Assembly: GCF_902813185.1 (NCBI RefSeq)
Contig: NZ_LR778301.1
Span: 2,666,001 to 2,730,000 of the forward strand
From: Denitratisoma oestradiolicum
GTDB taxonomy: Bacteria; Pseudomonadota; Gammaproteobacteria; Burkholderiales; Rhodocyclaceae
Direction of reading: 5' to 3'
DNA: 64,000 bases
Under the pieces are notes generated by a model that saw nothing but the letters and a program-made list of their open reading frames with translations, searched no databases and was not told the origin of the DNA. The position numbers and the translations under genes are program-made. Shown one piece after another: positions 17,232 to 25,799 of the stretch. Positions within the stretch are counted from its first letter, which is position 1, and the number at the start of each line of letters is the position of its first letter.

Positions 17232-17430
17232 ACGGTATGCGGCAATAATACCCCACCCCCTGGACAACCCATTTCAGGCAGCAGGACTCTCCGCCGCATC
17301 GGCGTCACCGATATTTATTACCCGGAATGGGGAACTCACCCCCAACCAGAGCGTCGCGGCCCGTGTCGGACATGACACACTGCGCATCCGCGCAAGACTT
17401 AGCCTATTGCAATTGACCGAGGAGACATTC

Positions 17431-18246
17431 GTGTTCGAGGCACTCGACATCAGCACCCCCAACTGCACCATCGAGAAGCAAGGCCCCATCATGGTGGTCA
17501 CCCTCAACCGGCCCGAGGCCAAGAATGCTCTCTCCAGCGCCATGCTCGTCGGCATGTACCGGGCCTGGCGGCGGCTGGACGAGGATCCCGAGCTCTATTG
17601 CGCCATCCTCACCGGCAAGGGCGACACCTTCTGCGCCGGCATGGATCTGAAGTCCGGCCCCGGCGGCGGCGACGCCGGCGAGATCCAGACGCTGATGAAG
17701 TCAGTCCCCGACCTGCACTGGCAGGCCCTGCTGCGCCACAACCAGCCGAAGAAACCGGTAATCCTGGCTGTCGAAGGTTATGCCCTGGCCGGCGGCACCG
17801 AGATTCTCCAGGGCACCGACCTCCGGGTGGCGGCGGAGGATGCGGTGTTCGGCATCACCGAGTGCAAGCGGGGCCTGTTCCCCCTGGGGGGCTCCACCAT
17901 CCGCCTGCGCCGTCAGATCCCCTATGCCTTGGCCGCGGAAATGCTGCTGTTGGGCCGCCATGTCAGCGCCCAGGAGGCCCTGCAATGGGGGTTGATCAAC
18001 CGCGTCGTGCCCAAGGGCCAGGCCCTGGCGGCGGCGCTGAAGATCGCCGAGGAACTCTGCGAGAACGCCCCGCTGTCGGTCCAGGCGATCCTCAAGTCCT
18101 TGCGCGAACACCAGCAGGACCTGCCCGAAGCCGAGGCGCTGCGGAAAGAGGAAGCCCTGGGATGGCCGATCTTCTCCACCCAGGACGCGAAGGAAGGCAT
18201 GCTGGCCTTCAAGGAAAAGCGCCCGCCGAAATACATCGGCAAATAA
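17431..18246 (+). CDS. Enoyl-CoA hydratase/isomerase family protein
   Basis: A 271-residue crotonase. Motifs: VTLNRPEAKNALS, FCAGMDLKSG (oxyanion hole), VEGYALAGGTEILQGTDLRVAAED, FGITECKRGLFPLGG, with both acidic residues of the hydratase active site present (Glu in VAAED and in ITEC), unlike the partial crotonase at the window start. It likely hydrates a 2-enoyl-CoA. A GTG start at 17431 is chosen because GAGGAG lies six bases upstream and family homology begins here; the longer open frame upstream overlaps the promoter region. It is transcribed away from the molybdoenzyme and precedes the Ddn-like gene by 30 bp. Confidence 0.9.
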   Translation: MFEALDISTPNCTIEKQGPIMVVTLNRPEAKNALSSAMLVGMYRAWRRLDEDPELYCAILTGKGDTFCAGMDLKSGPGGGDAGEIQTLMKSVPDLHWQALLRHNQPKKPVILAVEGYALAGGTEILQGTDLRVAAEDAVFGITECKRGLFPLGGSTIRLRRQIPYALAAEMLLLGRHVSAQEALQWGLINRVVPKGQALAAALKIAEELCENAPLSVQAILKSLREHQQDLPEAEALRKEEALGWPIFSTQDAKEGMLAFKEKRPPKYIGK

Positions 18247-18276
18247 GGCACGTCCCGACCACGAGAGAGCAAAGCC

Positions 18277-18771
18277 ATGATCCGCTACGACTACGTCAAG
18301 ACCCGCCGCGAAGACCTGAAGCCCTATCCGGAAAACGCCAAGGGCCTGACCCGGCTGTTCATCAAGACCTTCACCCGCATCAATGTCTGGGTCTATCGCC
18401 TCAGCAAAGGCCGCTGGATGAATACCTTCCCAGGCGGCTTTCCGATCTGCCTGGTCACCACCACCGGCGCCAAGTCAGGCAAGCCGCGCAGCATCGCCCT
18501 GATCCACCTGCCCCTGGGCGACAAGAAACTGATGGTGGCCTCCCAGGGCGGCGCCGACACCCACCCCACCTGGTACTACAACGTCAAGGCCCATCCGGAA
18601 GTGGAGATCCATTTCGGCGCCGAGCGCCGCCGCTACCGCACACGCCAGGTCAGCGACGACGAGAAGCGCGAGCTCTGGCCCCACCTGCTGTCCCTCTACC
18701 CCGCCTTCGACGAATACCAGGCCCGCACCGACCGCAACATCCCGGTGTTTGTTTGCGAGCCGGTTGGCTGA
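18277..18771 (+). CDS. Nitroreductase/deazaflavin-dependent (Ddn-like, split-barrel) family protein
   Basis: A 164-residue protein with the Ddn family pattern: an N-terminal basic helix, LVTTTGAKSGKPRSIALIHLPLGDKKLMVASQGGADTHPTWYYNVKAHPEVEI, and a short C-terminal helix. In actinobacteria these proteins bind F420 (or other flavin) and reduce enones or quinones; whether this organism makes F420 is unknown and no F420 biosynthesis gene is in the window. A GAGAG segment lies upstream of the ATG. It follows the enoyl-CoA hydratase on the same strand, and a hairpin lies between it and the convergent acyl-CoA synthetase. Confidence 0.88.
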   Translation: MIRYDYVKTRREDLKPYPENAKGLTRLFIKTFTRINVWVYRLSKGRWMNTFPGGFPICLVTTTGAKSGKPRSIALIHLPLGDKKLMVASQGGADTHPTWYYNVKAHPEVEIHFGAERRRYRTRQVSDDEKRELWPHLLSLYPAFDEYQARTDRNIPVFVCEPVG

Positions 18772-18946
18772 ATCGGGCCTGCCGGATTTCTTCGATGGGG
18801 CTCGACCCTTAGTGGCCAATCGCAACCAAGAAAAGCGGACGTTCAGCGTTTGAATTCTCGGCGGTGATCCATAGATGGACAGCCGCCGCTGATATGCGCC
18901 AGCCACGCCCCGCCCAAACTATTCCGGCCTTCCCTCGCGCAGCAGC

Positions 18947-18968
18947 CCGCTTCCCACACGGGAAGCGG
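18947..18968. terminator. Hairpin between convergent genes
   Basis: CCGCTTCCC (18947-18955) pairs with GGGAAGCGG (18960-18968) around a four-base loop. It lies between the Ddn-like gene (plus) and the acyl-CoA synthetase gene (minus). No long T-run follows on either side, so it may act as a shared but weak terminator. Confidence 0.5.
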
Positions 18969-18978
18969 CTTCACCCCA

Positions 18979-20589
18979 TCAAGCGCCCGTCAGGCGCTGC
19001 TCCGCCGTCGCCTTGGCCCAACGGTAATCGGCCTTGCCCACCGGGTTGCGTCGCACTTCGTCGACGAAGATGATGTCCTTGGGCACCTTGTAGCCTGCCA
19101 GGCGCTGGCGGCAGTGGGCCTTCAGGGCATCGGCGTCCTCCGCCCGGTCGGGGCGCAGGGCGACGACCGCGACGACCTTCTGGCCCCAACGGCTGTCAGG
19201 CACCCCGACCACCAGGGCGTCGAAGACGCCGTCGAAGCTGCGCACCGCTTCTTCCACTTCCTCGGTGAACACTTTCTCGCCGCCGGTGTTGATGCACTGG
19301 GAGTTGCGGCCGAACATGGTGATGGAGCCGTCCTCTTCCTGGCGGGCAATGTCGCCGATCAGCACACAGCGCTGGCCCTCGATCTGCACGAAGGTCTCGG
19401 CGGTCTTTTTCGGGTCCTTGTAATAGCCCAGGGGCAGGTAGCCCTTGCGCACCAGGATGCCGGTTTCCCCAACCTTGCCGAAGCGTACGCCATCGATGGC
19501 CACCGCATTTTTGGCATCCGGCTTGAGGCGGATCAGGCCGTCGCCCTCGGGCTTGGCGCCGGTGCCCACCTGGCCGGATTCGGAGGAACCCATGCCGTTG
19601 GAGAAGATCGCATTGGCGGGCAGGTGGGCCTTCAGGGCATCCCGCACGTGGTCCGAGAACAGGGCCCCGGCCGAGGAGACAACGAAGATCGAGGAAAGAT
19701 CCCAGCGGCCGGGATGCTTCTGCAGCGCATCCGCCAGGGGGATGCACATGGCGTCGCCGACGACCATGATGATGGTCACCCGCTCCCGCTGCACCATGTC
19801 CAGCACGTATTCGGCATTGAAATCGGGCCGGCCGTTCAACACCACCTTGTGGCCGGAGAGCAGACCGATCATCGTGGCCCAGAAGCCAGCGCCGTGCATC
19901 AGGGGGCCGCAGGCCATATGCACGACGGGGAAGTTCTCCCGCACCCGCTCCGCCAGTTCCTCGGGCGTCGTCACGGGCCCTTGGGGACAGAAGTTGCCGC
20001 CGCCGCCGAAGCCGCCGAAGAACACGTCCTTGTGGGTCCAGATCACGCCCTTGGGCATGCCTGTGGTGCCGCCGGTGTAGAGCAGGAGGGTGTCGCTGTC
20101 GGCCCGCTGGATGCCGGTGATGTCCGGCCCGCTGCGGGACATGGCGTCCTCGAAACCGACGGCCTGGGGCAGCAGGCCCTTGCCTGTGCCCAGCCGCACC
20201 AGTATCTTGCAGGCGGGCGCTGCATCCAGGGCCGGCGCGATGATGTCTTCCAGGCCGCCTTCATAGACCAGGGCCTTCAACTCGGCGTTGTCGTAGACGT
20301 AGCGGGTTTCTTCCACCGTGTAGCGGTAATTCACGTTCACCGGCACCGCCCGGATCATGAAGGCGGCAATGCTGGCCTCCATGAATTCGATGCAGTTGTA
20401 GGCATGGATGCCGATGTTGTCGCCGGGGCGGAGGCCCTGGGCGTGGAGGTAGCGGGCCAGGGCCGCCGAGCGCTCCATCAACTGGCGGAGGGTGCGCCGT
20501 TCGTCGTTGCAGACCAGGGCTTCCTGGTCGGGCTTCACTTCGGTGACGATCTCCAGCAGATCGGCCAGATTGAAACTGCGCTGGGTCAT
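18979..20589 (-). CDS. Acyl-CoA synthetase (AMP-forming), second copy
   Basis: A 536-residue adenylate-forming ligase with LLYTGGTTGMPKGVIW (ATP motif), GSSESGQVGTGA, INTGGEKVFTEEVEE and the C-terminal catalytic Lys in RRNPVGKADYRWAK. It is clearly different in sequence from the ligase at 7994-9616, suggesting another acid substrate. A strong AAGGAGG ribosome site precedes the ATG. It is the last gene of a six-gene minus-strand run (2-nitropropane-dioxygenase-like, CoA transferase, acyl-CoA dehydrogenase, thiolase-like, LLM oxidoreductase, synthetase), which together could activate and oxidise a branched or cyclic acid. The exact substrate is unknown. Confidence 0.93.
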   Translation of the reverse strand: MTQRSFNLADLLEIVTEVKPDQEALVCNDERRTLRQLMERSAALARYLHAQGLRPGDNIGIHAYNCIEFMEASIAAFMIRAVPVNVNYRYTVEETRYVYDNAELKALVYEGGLEDIIAPALDAAPACKILVRLGTGKGLLPQAVGFEDAMSRSGPDITGIQRADSDTLLLYTGGTTGMPKGVIWTHKDVFFGGFGGGGNFCPQGPVTTPEELAERVRENFPVVHMACGPLMHGAGFWATMIGLLSGHKVVLNGRPDFNAEYVLDMVQRERVTIIMVVGDAMCIPLADALQKHPGRWDLSSIFVVSSAGALFSDHVRDALKAHLPANAIFSNGMGSSESGQVGTGAKPEGDGLIRLKPDAKNAVAIDGVRFGKVGETGILVRKGYLPLGYYKDPKKTAETFVQIEGQRCVLIGDIARQEEDGSITMFGRNSQCINTGGEKVFTEEVEEAVRSFDGVFDALVVGVPDSRWGQKVVAVVALRPDRAEDADALKAHCRQRLAGYKVPKDIIFVDEVRRNPVGKADYRWAKATAEQRLTGA

Positions 20590-20632
20590 TCCTGTTCCTC
20601 CTTGGTTATTCGTATCGATGCCATGCCGTCCA

Positions 20633-21649
20633 TCAGAGCACCAGCTCCGCCAAGGTGCGCAGGGTGGCCTCGTCCATGCGGGGGCCGTTGATCAGCAGGG
20701 TGGTCACCGGGGATTCCCGCCAGGCCTGGAGCCGCTCCTTGATCCGCGCCTTCGGGCCAGACAGGGTGATCTCATCGGCAAACTGGGTGGGCACGTACTG
20801 GATGGCTTCTGCCTGCCGGCCCGCCAGGAAGCACTCCTGGATCTTGTTGGCCTCGGCCTCGAAACCCATGCGGCACATCAGGTTCTTGTGGAAGTTGTGT
20901 TCCTGGGAACCCATGCCGCCGATGTAGAAGGCCAGCATCATCTTGGCCGGCAGCAGGGCCTTTTCCAGGTCGTCATCGATATTCACCAGAACCAGGGGCG
21001 CGATCTCGAAGCCGGGCCTGGCCTCCTTGAGCTGGTCGGCATAGACCTCCTGGCGGAAGGGGCTGTAATAGACGGGCAGCCAGCCATCGGCGATGCGGGC
21101 GGTCTGGCTCACGTTCTTCGGTCCTTCGGCCCCCAGGTAGATGGGCAGGTCGGCCCGCAGGGGATGGACGATGGGGCGCAGGGGTTTGCCCACGCCGGTG
21201 GCGCCGGGCCCCGTGTAGGGCAGCGGGTAATGGGGCCCGGCGCTGCTCACCGGCGCCTCCCGGCGCAGCACTTGGCGCACGATATCCACGTACTCGCGGG
21301 TGCGGGCCAGGGGCTTCTCGAAAGGCTGGCCGTACCAGCCCTCCACCACCTGGGGGCCGGAGACCCCCAGGCCCAGGATCATGCGCCCGCTGGAGAGATG
21401 GTCCAGGGCCAGGGCCGCCATGGCACAGGCCGTCGGTGTGCGCGCCGAGAGCTGGGCAATGGCGGTGCCCAGCTTGATCTTCGAGGTATGGGCGCCAATC
21501 CAGGCCAGGGGCGTGAACACGTCGTTGCCCCAGGACTCGGCGGTCCATACCGAATCGAAGCCCAGGGATTCGGCGGTGCGGGCGATGCCCACATTGCCGT
21601 CGGCGGGGGGCTTGGCGCCCCAGTAGCCGAGTTGCAGTCCAAGTTTCAT
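20633..21649 (-). CDS. LLM class flavin-dependent oxidoreductase (luciferase-like monooxygenase family)
   Basis: A 338-residue TIM-barrel protein of the bacterial luciferase superfamily: it begins MKLGLQLGYWG, with SLGFDSVWTAESWG, DVFTPLAWIGAHTSKIKLGTAI, LALDHLSSGRMILGLGVSGPQVVEGWYG and a C-terminal FADEITLSGPKARIKERL. Members use FMN or F420; the cofactor here cannot be decided. The pattern is close to F420-dependent reductases/dehydrogenases seen in actinobacterial lipid clusters. AGGGAC precedes the ATG. Upstream is a 187-bp gap filled by a palindromic repeat, then the thiolase-like gene. Confidence 0.88.
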   Translation of the reverse strand: MKLGLQLGYWGAKPPADGNVGIARTAESLGFDSVWTAESWGNDVFTPLAWIGAHTSKIKLGTAIAQLSARTPTACAMAALALDHLSSGRMILGLGVSGPQVVEGWYGQPFEKPLARTREYVDIVRQVLRREAPVSSAGPHYPLPYTGPGATGVGKPLRPIVHPLRADLPIYLGAEGPKNVSQTARIADGWLPVYYSPFRQEVYADQLKEARPGFEIAPLVLVNIDDDLEKALLPAKMMLAFYIGGMGSQEHNFHKNLMCRMGFEAEANKIQECFLAGRQAEAIQYVPTQFADEITLSGPKARIKERLQAWRESPVTTLLINGPRMDEATLRTLAELVL

Positions 21650-21704
21650 CTTATGTCCCTAACATGAAATGCAAAAATTCCGAGAAACCTGACAATCCGC
21701 CCCT

Positions 21705-21800
21705 CGTCATTCCGGCGAAAGCCGGAATCCAGCCACCGATCTGGACCCCGGCCCCGGATTCAGGCATTCCGGGGTGACGTTCCTGCGCCGGGGTGACGGG
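21705..21800. repeat. Palindromic intergenic repeat (ATTCCGGC-type), second copy
   Basis: CGTCATTCCGGCGAAAGCCGG begins the stretch, and CATTCCGGGGTGACG and CGCCGGGGTGACGG follow. It shares its core with 12058-12126. It fills the gap between the thiolase-like and LLM oxidoreductase genes. Confidence 0.75.
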
Positions 21801-21836
21801 TTTCATTATCAAGAGTGGCACCTGCCACCATAGCCG

Positions 21837-23390
21837 TTAAAGAAACCGGGCAGGTACGAAGGTGTTGCGGCCTTTGTCGCTGACCACGCTGCCTTCCGTG
21901 TTCAGGGGTTCGCCTTCCATCAGCCATTGCAGGATATCGGGGCGGTCCTGGGGCGTGTTGGCGACAAAGCGGGCATCGTCCGCCAGCAGGCGGCCGATGA
22001 TCACGCCCCGCGCGGGCACGCCTTTTTCGCAGATCACCGTGTAGGTCTCGATGCGCGCCGGGCCGCTGGGGGCCAGCTCCACGCGGGGCGAAGGCACCGC
22101 ATCCAGCTCGGCCTGATAGACGGCCGGATCTTCCCGCTGCCATGGACCTGTACCCGGCTCGGTAGAGTAGATGCCCACCGACTGCTTGGACATGAAGCCG
22201 CCGTTGCCAGTGACCAGGCCGTACTTGCCGCGGCCCCGGCGCAGCCATTCCACGGTCTCGGCGATGGAATGCAGCACGTAGGCGTTGCCCGGCCCGCCGA
22301 AGAAGGGCAGGCCGCCGGTCACGGTCAGGGGACGGGGGTCGCCCTCCCGCAGCCCCAAGGCGTCGCAGCCCAGTTCTACCGCCGCAGGGAAGCAGCTGTA
22401 GATATCGAAGAAATCCACCTGATCGATGCCGATCCCGGCCTGGGCCAGGGCTTTTTTCGCGCACAGGGCCAGGGCCGGCGAGCTGTGGAAATCGATATGG
22501 TCGGTGGTGCGCATGCGCGCCTTGGCGTCGCCGCAGCCCCGCAGGAAGACCCAGCGCGAGGGATCGATGCCCAGGGCCCGGGCGGTGCCGGCGGAAGTGA
22601 GGATCACGGCGGCCGCCTCGTCCACCCGGTCGTTGGCGTTCATCACCTTGGTGTAGGGAAAGCTGATCAGCCGGTTGTCGGGGCCGGGCGTGGCCATTTC
22701 CGCCGCAGTCTTGGCGCTGGGCGCGGCAGCCAGGGGGTTGGCCAGGGCGATCCTATTCAGACCCGCCCACAGTTCGCCCAGCACCTTCTGGTGCTGGGCC
22801 ACGGTGCGTCCCTTCTGGCCGCGGATCGCGTTCTCGAACAGGGGGTACGACCAAGTGGGCAAGCCCACGCCGTGGGGAAATTCGTAATCCAGGGCGACCA
22901 TGTCGTCGCCCTGGCCCAGATCCACCATGTCGCCGGGGGGATCCTCGTTCCAGTCGAGCTTGATGCCGGCGCGCACGGCTTCCGCGGTGATGCGCAGTGA
23001 CTCGCCGCCCGCCAGCAGCACGGTCTTGGTTTCGCCCCTGGCGATGGCTTCGGCGTAATCGTTCACCATCTTCTGGGGCAGATTGCCGCCGACGCCGGAA
23101 TAGATCACCTGGGGTGGATCAATCCCCAAGCGCCAGGTAAGCGAGCGGGGTGGCTTGGTGGAACGGCCCAGCGGCGAGGGCGCGAAGCCCATGTCCGCGA
23201 ACAGCTTGAAGAACACCACCGTGTCGATCGCCTGGCGCAGCGCCTCGCCCTGGCCGGAATCGGCCAGGGCCTTCCTGGCCGCCTCGGCCACCAGATCGGA
23301 CGGGGCGCAGGGAAGCGAAGGATCGAAGGTCCTGGGGCAGTGCTGGCCAACACCGACGATGACGGGAGTGGAATCGGGAACGGAATGCAT
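21837..23390 (-). CDS. Thiolase-like protein (acetyl-CoA acetyltransferase-annotated family), no obvious catalytic Cys
   Basis: A 517-residue protein, longer than classical thiolases, starting PVIVGVGQH and with thiolase-fold landmarks (VLLAGGES, ALAQAGIGIDQVDFFDIYSCFPAAVELG, VTGGLPFFGGPGNAY, VTGNGGFMSK). The segment where a thiolase has its nucleophilic Cys reads VIYSGVGGNLPQ, with no Cys. It resembles thiolase-like proteins of type 1 that carry an extra C-terminal domain and whose reaction is unclear. The start at 23390 lies 17 bp after the acyl-CoA dehydrogenase stop; a longer in-frame extension is a shadow of that dehydrogenase. Confidence 0.85.
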   Translation of the reverse strand: MHSVPDSTPVIVGVGQHCPRTFDPSLPCAPSDLVAEAARKALADSGQGEALRQAIDTVVFFKLFADMGFAPSPLGRSTKPPRSLTWRLGIDPPQVIYSGVGGNLPQKMVNDYAEAIARGETKTVLLAGGESLRITAEAVRAGIKLDWNEDPPGDMVDLGQGDDMVALDYEFPHGVGLPTWSYPLFENAIRGQKGRTVAQHQKVLGELWAGLNRIALANPLAAAPSAKTAAEMATPGPDNRLISFPYTKVMNANDRVDEAAAVILTSAGTARALGIDPSRWVFLRGCGDAKARMRTTDHIDFHSSPALALCAKKALAQAGIGIDQVDFFDIYSCFPAAVELGCDALGLREGDPRPLTVTGGLPFFGGPGNAYVLHSIAETVEWLRRGRGKYGLVTGNGGFMSKQSVGIYSTEPGTGPWQREDPAVYQAELDAVPSPRVELAPSGPARIETYTVICEKGVPARGVIIGRLLADDARFVANTPQDRPDILQWLMEGEPLNTEGSVVSDKGRNTFVPARFL

Positions 23391-23407
23391 GATGATGTTC
23401 CCGCGCC

Positions 23408-24583
23408 TCAGGCGAAGCCCATGTGGCGGGCGGCAAAGTCGAGCATGACCTCCTCGGAGCCACCGCCGATGGCGTGGGGCCGCACATCGCGGTAGATGCG
23501 CTCGATCTTGCAGCCGCGGATGAAGCAGGCGCCGCCGAGGATCTGGGCGCATTCGCGGGCCACGTTCTCCAGGGTGCGGGTGGCCTGCACCTTGGACAGG
23601 GAGAGCATGGCGAAATCCAGCTTGTCGTGCATCATGGCCCACACCATCTGGTCGGCCAGGGCCTGGGAGGCAGCAATCTGGCGCATCATCTCGGCGAACT
23701 TGTGGCGGATCACCTGATTCTTGATCAGGGGCTTGCCGAAGGTTTCCCGCTGGCAGGCCCAGTCGTAGGCCTCCTCCACCGCGCAACGGGCATAGGCGCA
23801 GGCACCAGCCGCCAGGCCCGCCCGTTCGTTGTTGAGGTTCTTCACCGTGGCGAGGAAACCCATGTTCTCGGGGCCGAGCAGATTCTCGGCCGGCAGTTCC
23901 ACGTCGTCGAAATACAGGGTGGCCGTGTCGGAACAATGCCAGCCCATTTTCTTCAGCTTGGTCTGGGTGAAACCGGGCATGCCCTTTTCCACCAGGAACA
24001 GGCTCAGGCCGTCGGGACCGGGCCCGCCGGTGCGGGCGCAGACCGTGTAGTAGTCGGCCCGCATGCCGTTGCTGATGAAGGTCTTGGAGCCGTTGAGGAT
24101 CCACTTGTTGCCACGCTTCTCGGCCCGGGTCTGGATCGCCGCCAGGTCGGAACCACCGGAGGGCTCGGTCAAGCAGATGGCCATCAGCTTGCGGCCGGCC
24201 AGCACGTCCGGGGCGATGCGGCGCTTCATCTCCTCGCTGCCGAACTTCATGATGGGCACCAGGGCCACGCCGTGCATGAACAGGGCGGCGGTCAGACCGC
24301 TGGAACCGGACTGGGCCAATTCATTGGCGGCGACGATACCGTGGAAGGCATCCACCCCCTCGCTGATGCCGCCGTATTCCTCGGGGAAGCCCAACTGGAT
24401 GATGCCCACCTCCGCAGCCTTGACGCTCAGTTCCCGGGGCACCTCCTCGTCATCCTCCCACTGGTTGATGTAGGGATTGACCTCTTTTTCCACGAACTTG
24501 CGGACCGTCATGGCCCACTCGTCGTGGCTCTCGTTGTAGTAGGGGGACTGGGCGCGCCATTTGTCGAACAGATGCAGTGCCAT
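23408..24583 (-). CDS. Acyl-CoA dehydrogenase, second copy
   Basis: A 391-residue FAD enzyme with CLTEPSGGSDLAAIQTRAEK (FAD/substrate strand), FISNGMRADYYTV, the helical domain NLNNERAGLAAGACAYARCAVE, the QILGGACFIRGCKIERIYRD segment, and GGGSEEVMLDFAARHMGF with the C-terminal Glu region. It should desaturate an acyl-CoA. AAGGAG lies upstream of the ATG. The gene is 24 bp after the CoA-transferase gene and 17 bp before the thiolase-like gene, so it is firmly in the operon. Confidence 0.95.
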   Translation of the reverse strand: MALHLFDKWRAQSPYYNESHDEWAMTVRKFVEKEVNPYINQWEDDEEVPRELSVKAAEVGIIQLGFPEEYGGISEGVDAFHGIVAANELAQSGSSGLTAALFMHGVALVPIMKFGSEEMKRRIAPDVLAGRKLMAICLTEPSGGSDLAAIQTRAEKRGNKWILNGSKTFISNGMRADYYTVCARTGGPGPDGLSLFLVEKGMPGFTQTKLKKMGWHCSDTATLYFDDVELPAENLLGPENMGFLATVKNLNNERAGLAAGACAYARCAVEEAYDWACQRETFGKPLIKNQVIRHKFAEMMRQIAASQALADQMVWAMMHDKLDFAMLSLSKVQATRTLENVARECAQILGGACFIRGCKIERIYRDVRPHAIGGGSEEVMLDFAARHMGFA

Positions 24584-24607
24584 GATTTTCTCCTTGCGTT
24601 GGGCCGG

Positions 24608-25795
24608 TCAGGCCACATTCCTGGAATGCAGTGCGGCGATTTCCTCATCGCCGTAACCGAGGGATTTCAATAGCTCATCGTTGTGCTCACCCAAGGCGGG
24701 CGGATTACGGTCCACGGAGAACTGGTAGCCGCTCATCTTCGCGGGGAAGGCGAACTGGCGGTAGGGCTTGCCTTCCGGGCTCAGCCCTTCGTGCACCATG
24801 CCCCGGGCCCGGGTCAGCGGATGTTCCAGCACTTCATCGAGACGCAGCACCGGCGTGGCGCAACCGTCGACGGTAAACAGCAGTTCCGACCACGCCTGGA
24901 GGCTGCGGTCCTTGATCAGCGCCGCGATCTCGGCCTTGGCTGTTTCTCCCTCGGCGCCCAGTGCCCAGCCCTTGGCCATCAGGTCGGGCCGCGCCACTGC
25001 CGTGCAGAAGGCCTGCCAGAACTGGGGTTCCAGGGCGCCCAGGGCCACGTGACGGCCGTCGGCAGTTTCATAGACACCGTAGCAGGGCAGCCTGCCGTTG
25101 GTGTAATCCTCGCCCCGTGGCAAGGGGCGGCCATTGCCGAAGGAGTCCATGGTGGACAGGCCCATGACCATGCAGGCCAGGGCCGCATCGGTCATGGAAA
25201 CATCGACGAAGCGCCCCTGGCCGCTGCGCTGGGCATCCACCAGGGCCGCCAGAATGGACATGGCAGAGGTAAGAGAGCCGCCGGCGATGTCGGCGATCTG
25301 AAAGCCTCCCGGTGCCGGCGGCCCACCGGCGGCACCGCTTTGCTCCAGTACCCCGGACAGGCTCTGGTAGTTGATGTCGTGGCCGCCGAACTCGCGGAAG
25401 GGGCCGTCCTGGCCGTAGCCGGTGATGGCGCAATAGACCAGACGCGGATTGAGGGCGGAGAGCGCCCCGTAACCCAATCCCAGCTTGTCCATCACGCCGG
25501 GACGGAAGCCTTCCACCAGCACATCGACCTCCTTCACCAGGCGCCGAATAATGTCGATGCCCTCGGGCTGACGCAAATCCACGGCCAAAGATCGCTTGTT
25601 GCGGTTCACCTTGAGGAACATCTGGGAAGTGGAGCCGTCGGGCGTGGGCCGGGACAGGTCACCGCCCTTGCGGTTCTCGATCTTGATGACGTCGGCCCCC
25701 AGATCCCCAAGATGCTGGGTGCACAAGGGACCGGGCAGGTACTGGGAAAAGTCCAGGATGCGGATGCCGGAAAGCGGTTTTGTTTCCTTCGTCAT
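24608..25795 (-). CDS. CaiB/BaiF family (class III) CoA transferase
   Basis: A 395-residue class III CoA transferase with GIRILDFSQYLPGPLCTQHLGDLGADVIKIE (CoA-binding N-terminus), FLKVNRNKRSLAVDL, YCAITGYGQDGP, and IADIAGG around the conserved Asp that forms the acyl anhydride. It moves CoA between carboxylates, or in some members racemises 2-methylacyl-CoA (AMACR-like), which would fit steroid or isoprenoid side chains. The start at 25795 (MTKETKP) is chosen over an earlier in-frame ATG that lies inside the upstream gene. The gene starts 4 bp after that gene's stop. Confidence 0.92.
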   Translation of the reverse strand: MTKETKPLSGIRILDFSQYLPGPLCTQHLGDLGADVIKIENRKGGDLSRPTPDGSTSQMFLKVNRNKRSLAVDLRQPEGIDIIRRLVKEVDVLVEGFRPGVMDKLGLGYGALSALNPRLVYCAITGYGQDGPFREFGGHDINYQSLSGVLEQSGAAGGPPAPGGFQIADIAGGSLTSAMSILAALVDAQRSGQGRFVDVSMTDAALACMVMGLSTMDSFGNGRPLPRGEDYTNGRLPCYGVYETADGRHVALGALEPQFWQAFCTAVARPDLMAKGWALGAEGETAKAEIAALIKDRSLQAWSELLFTVDGCATPVLRLDEVLEHPLTRARGMVHEGLSPEGKPYRQFAFPAKMSGYQFSVDRNPPALGEHNDELLKSLGYGDEEIAALHSRNVA

Positions 25796-25799
25796 CACA

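Noticed and set aside
23391..24104. Long N-terminal extension of the thiolase-like protein
   Set aside because: It overlaps the acyl-CoA dehydrogenase in another frame and has no thiolase features before residue PVIVGVGQ.
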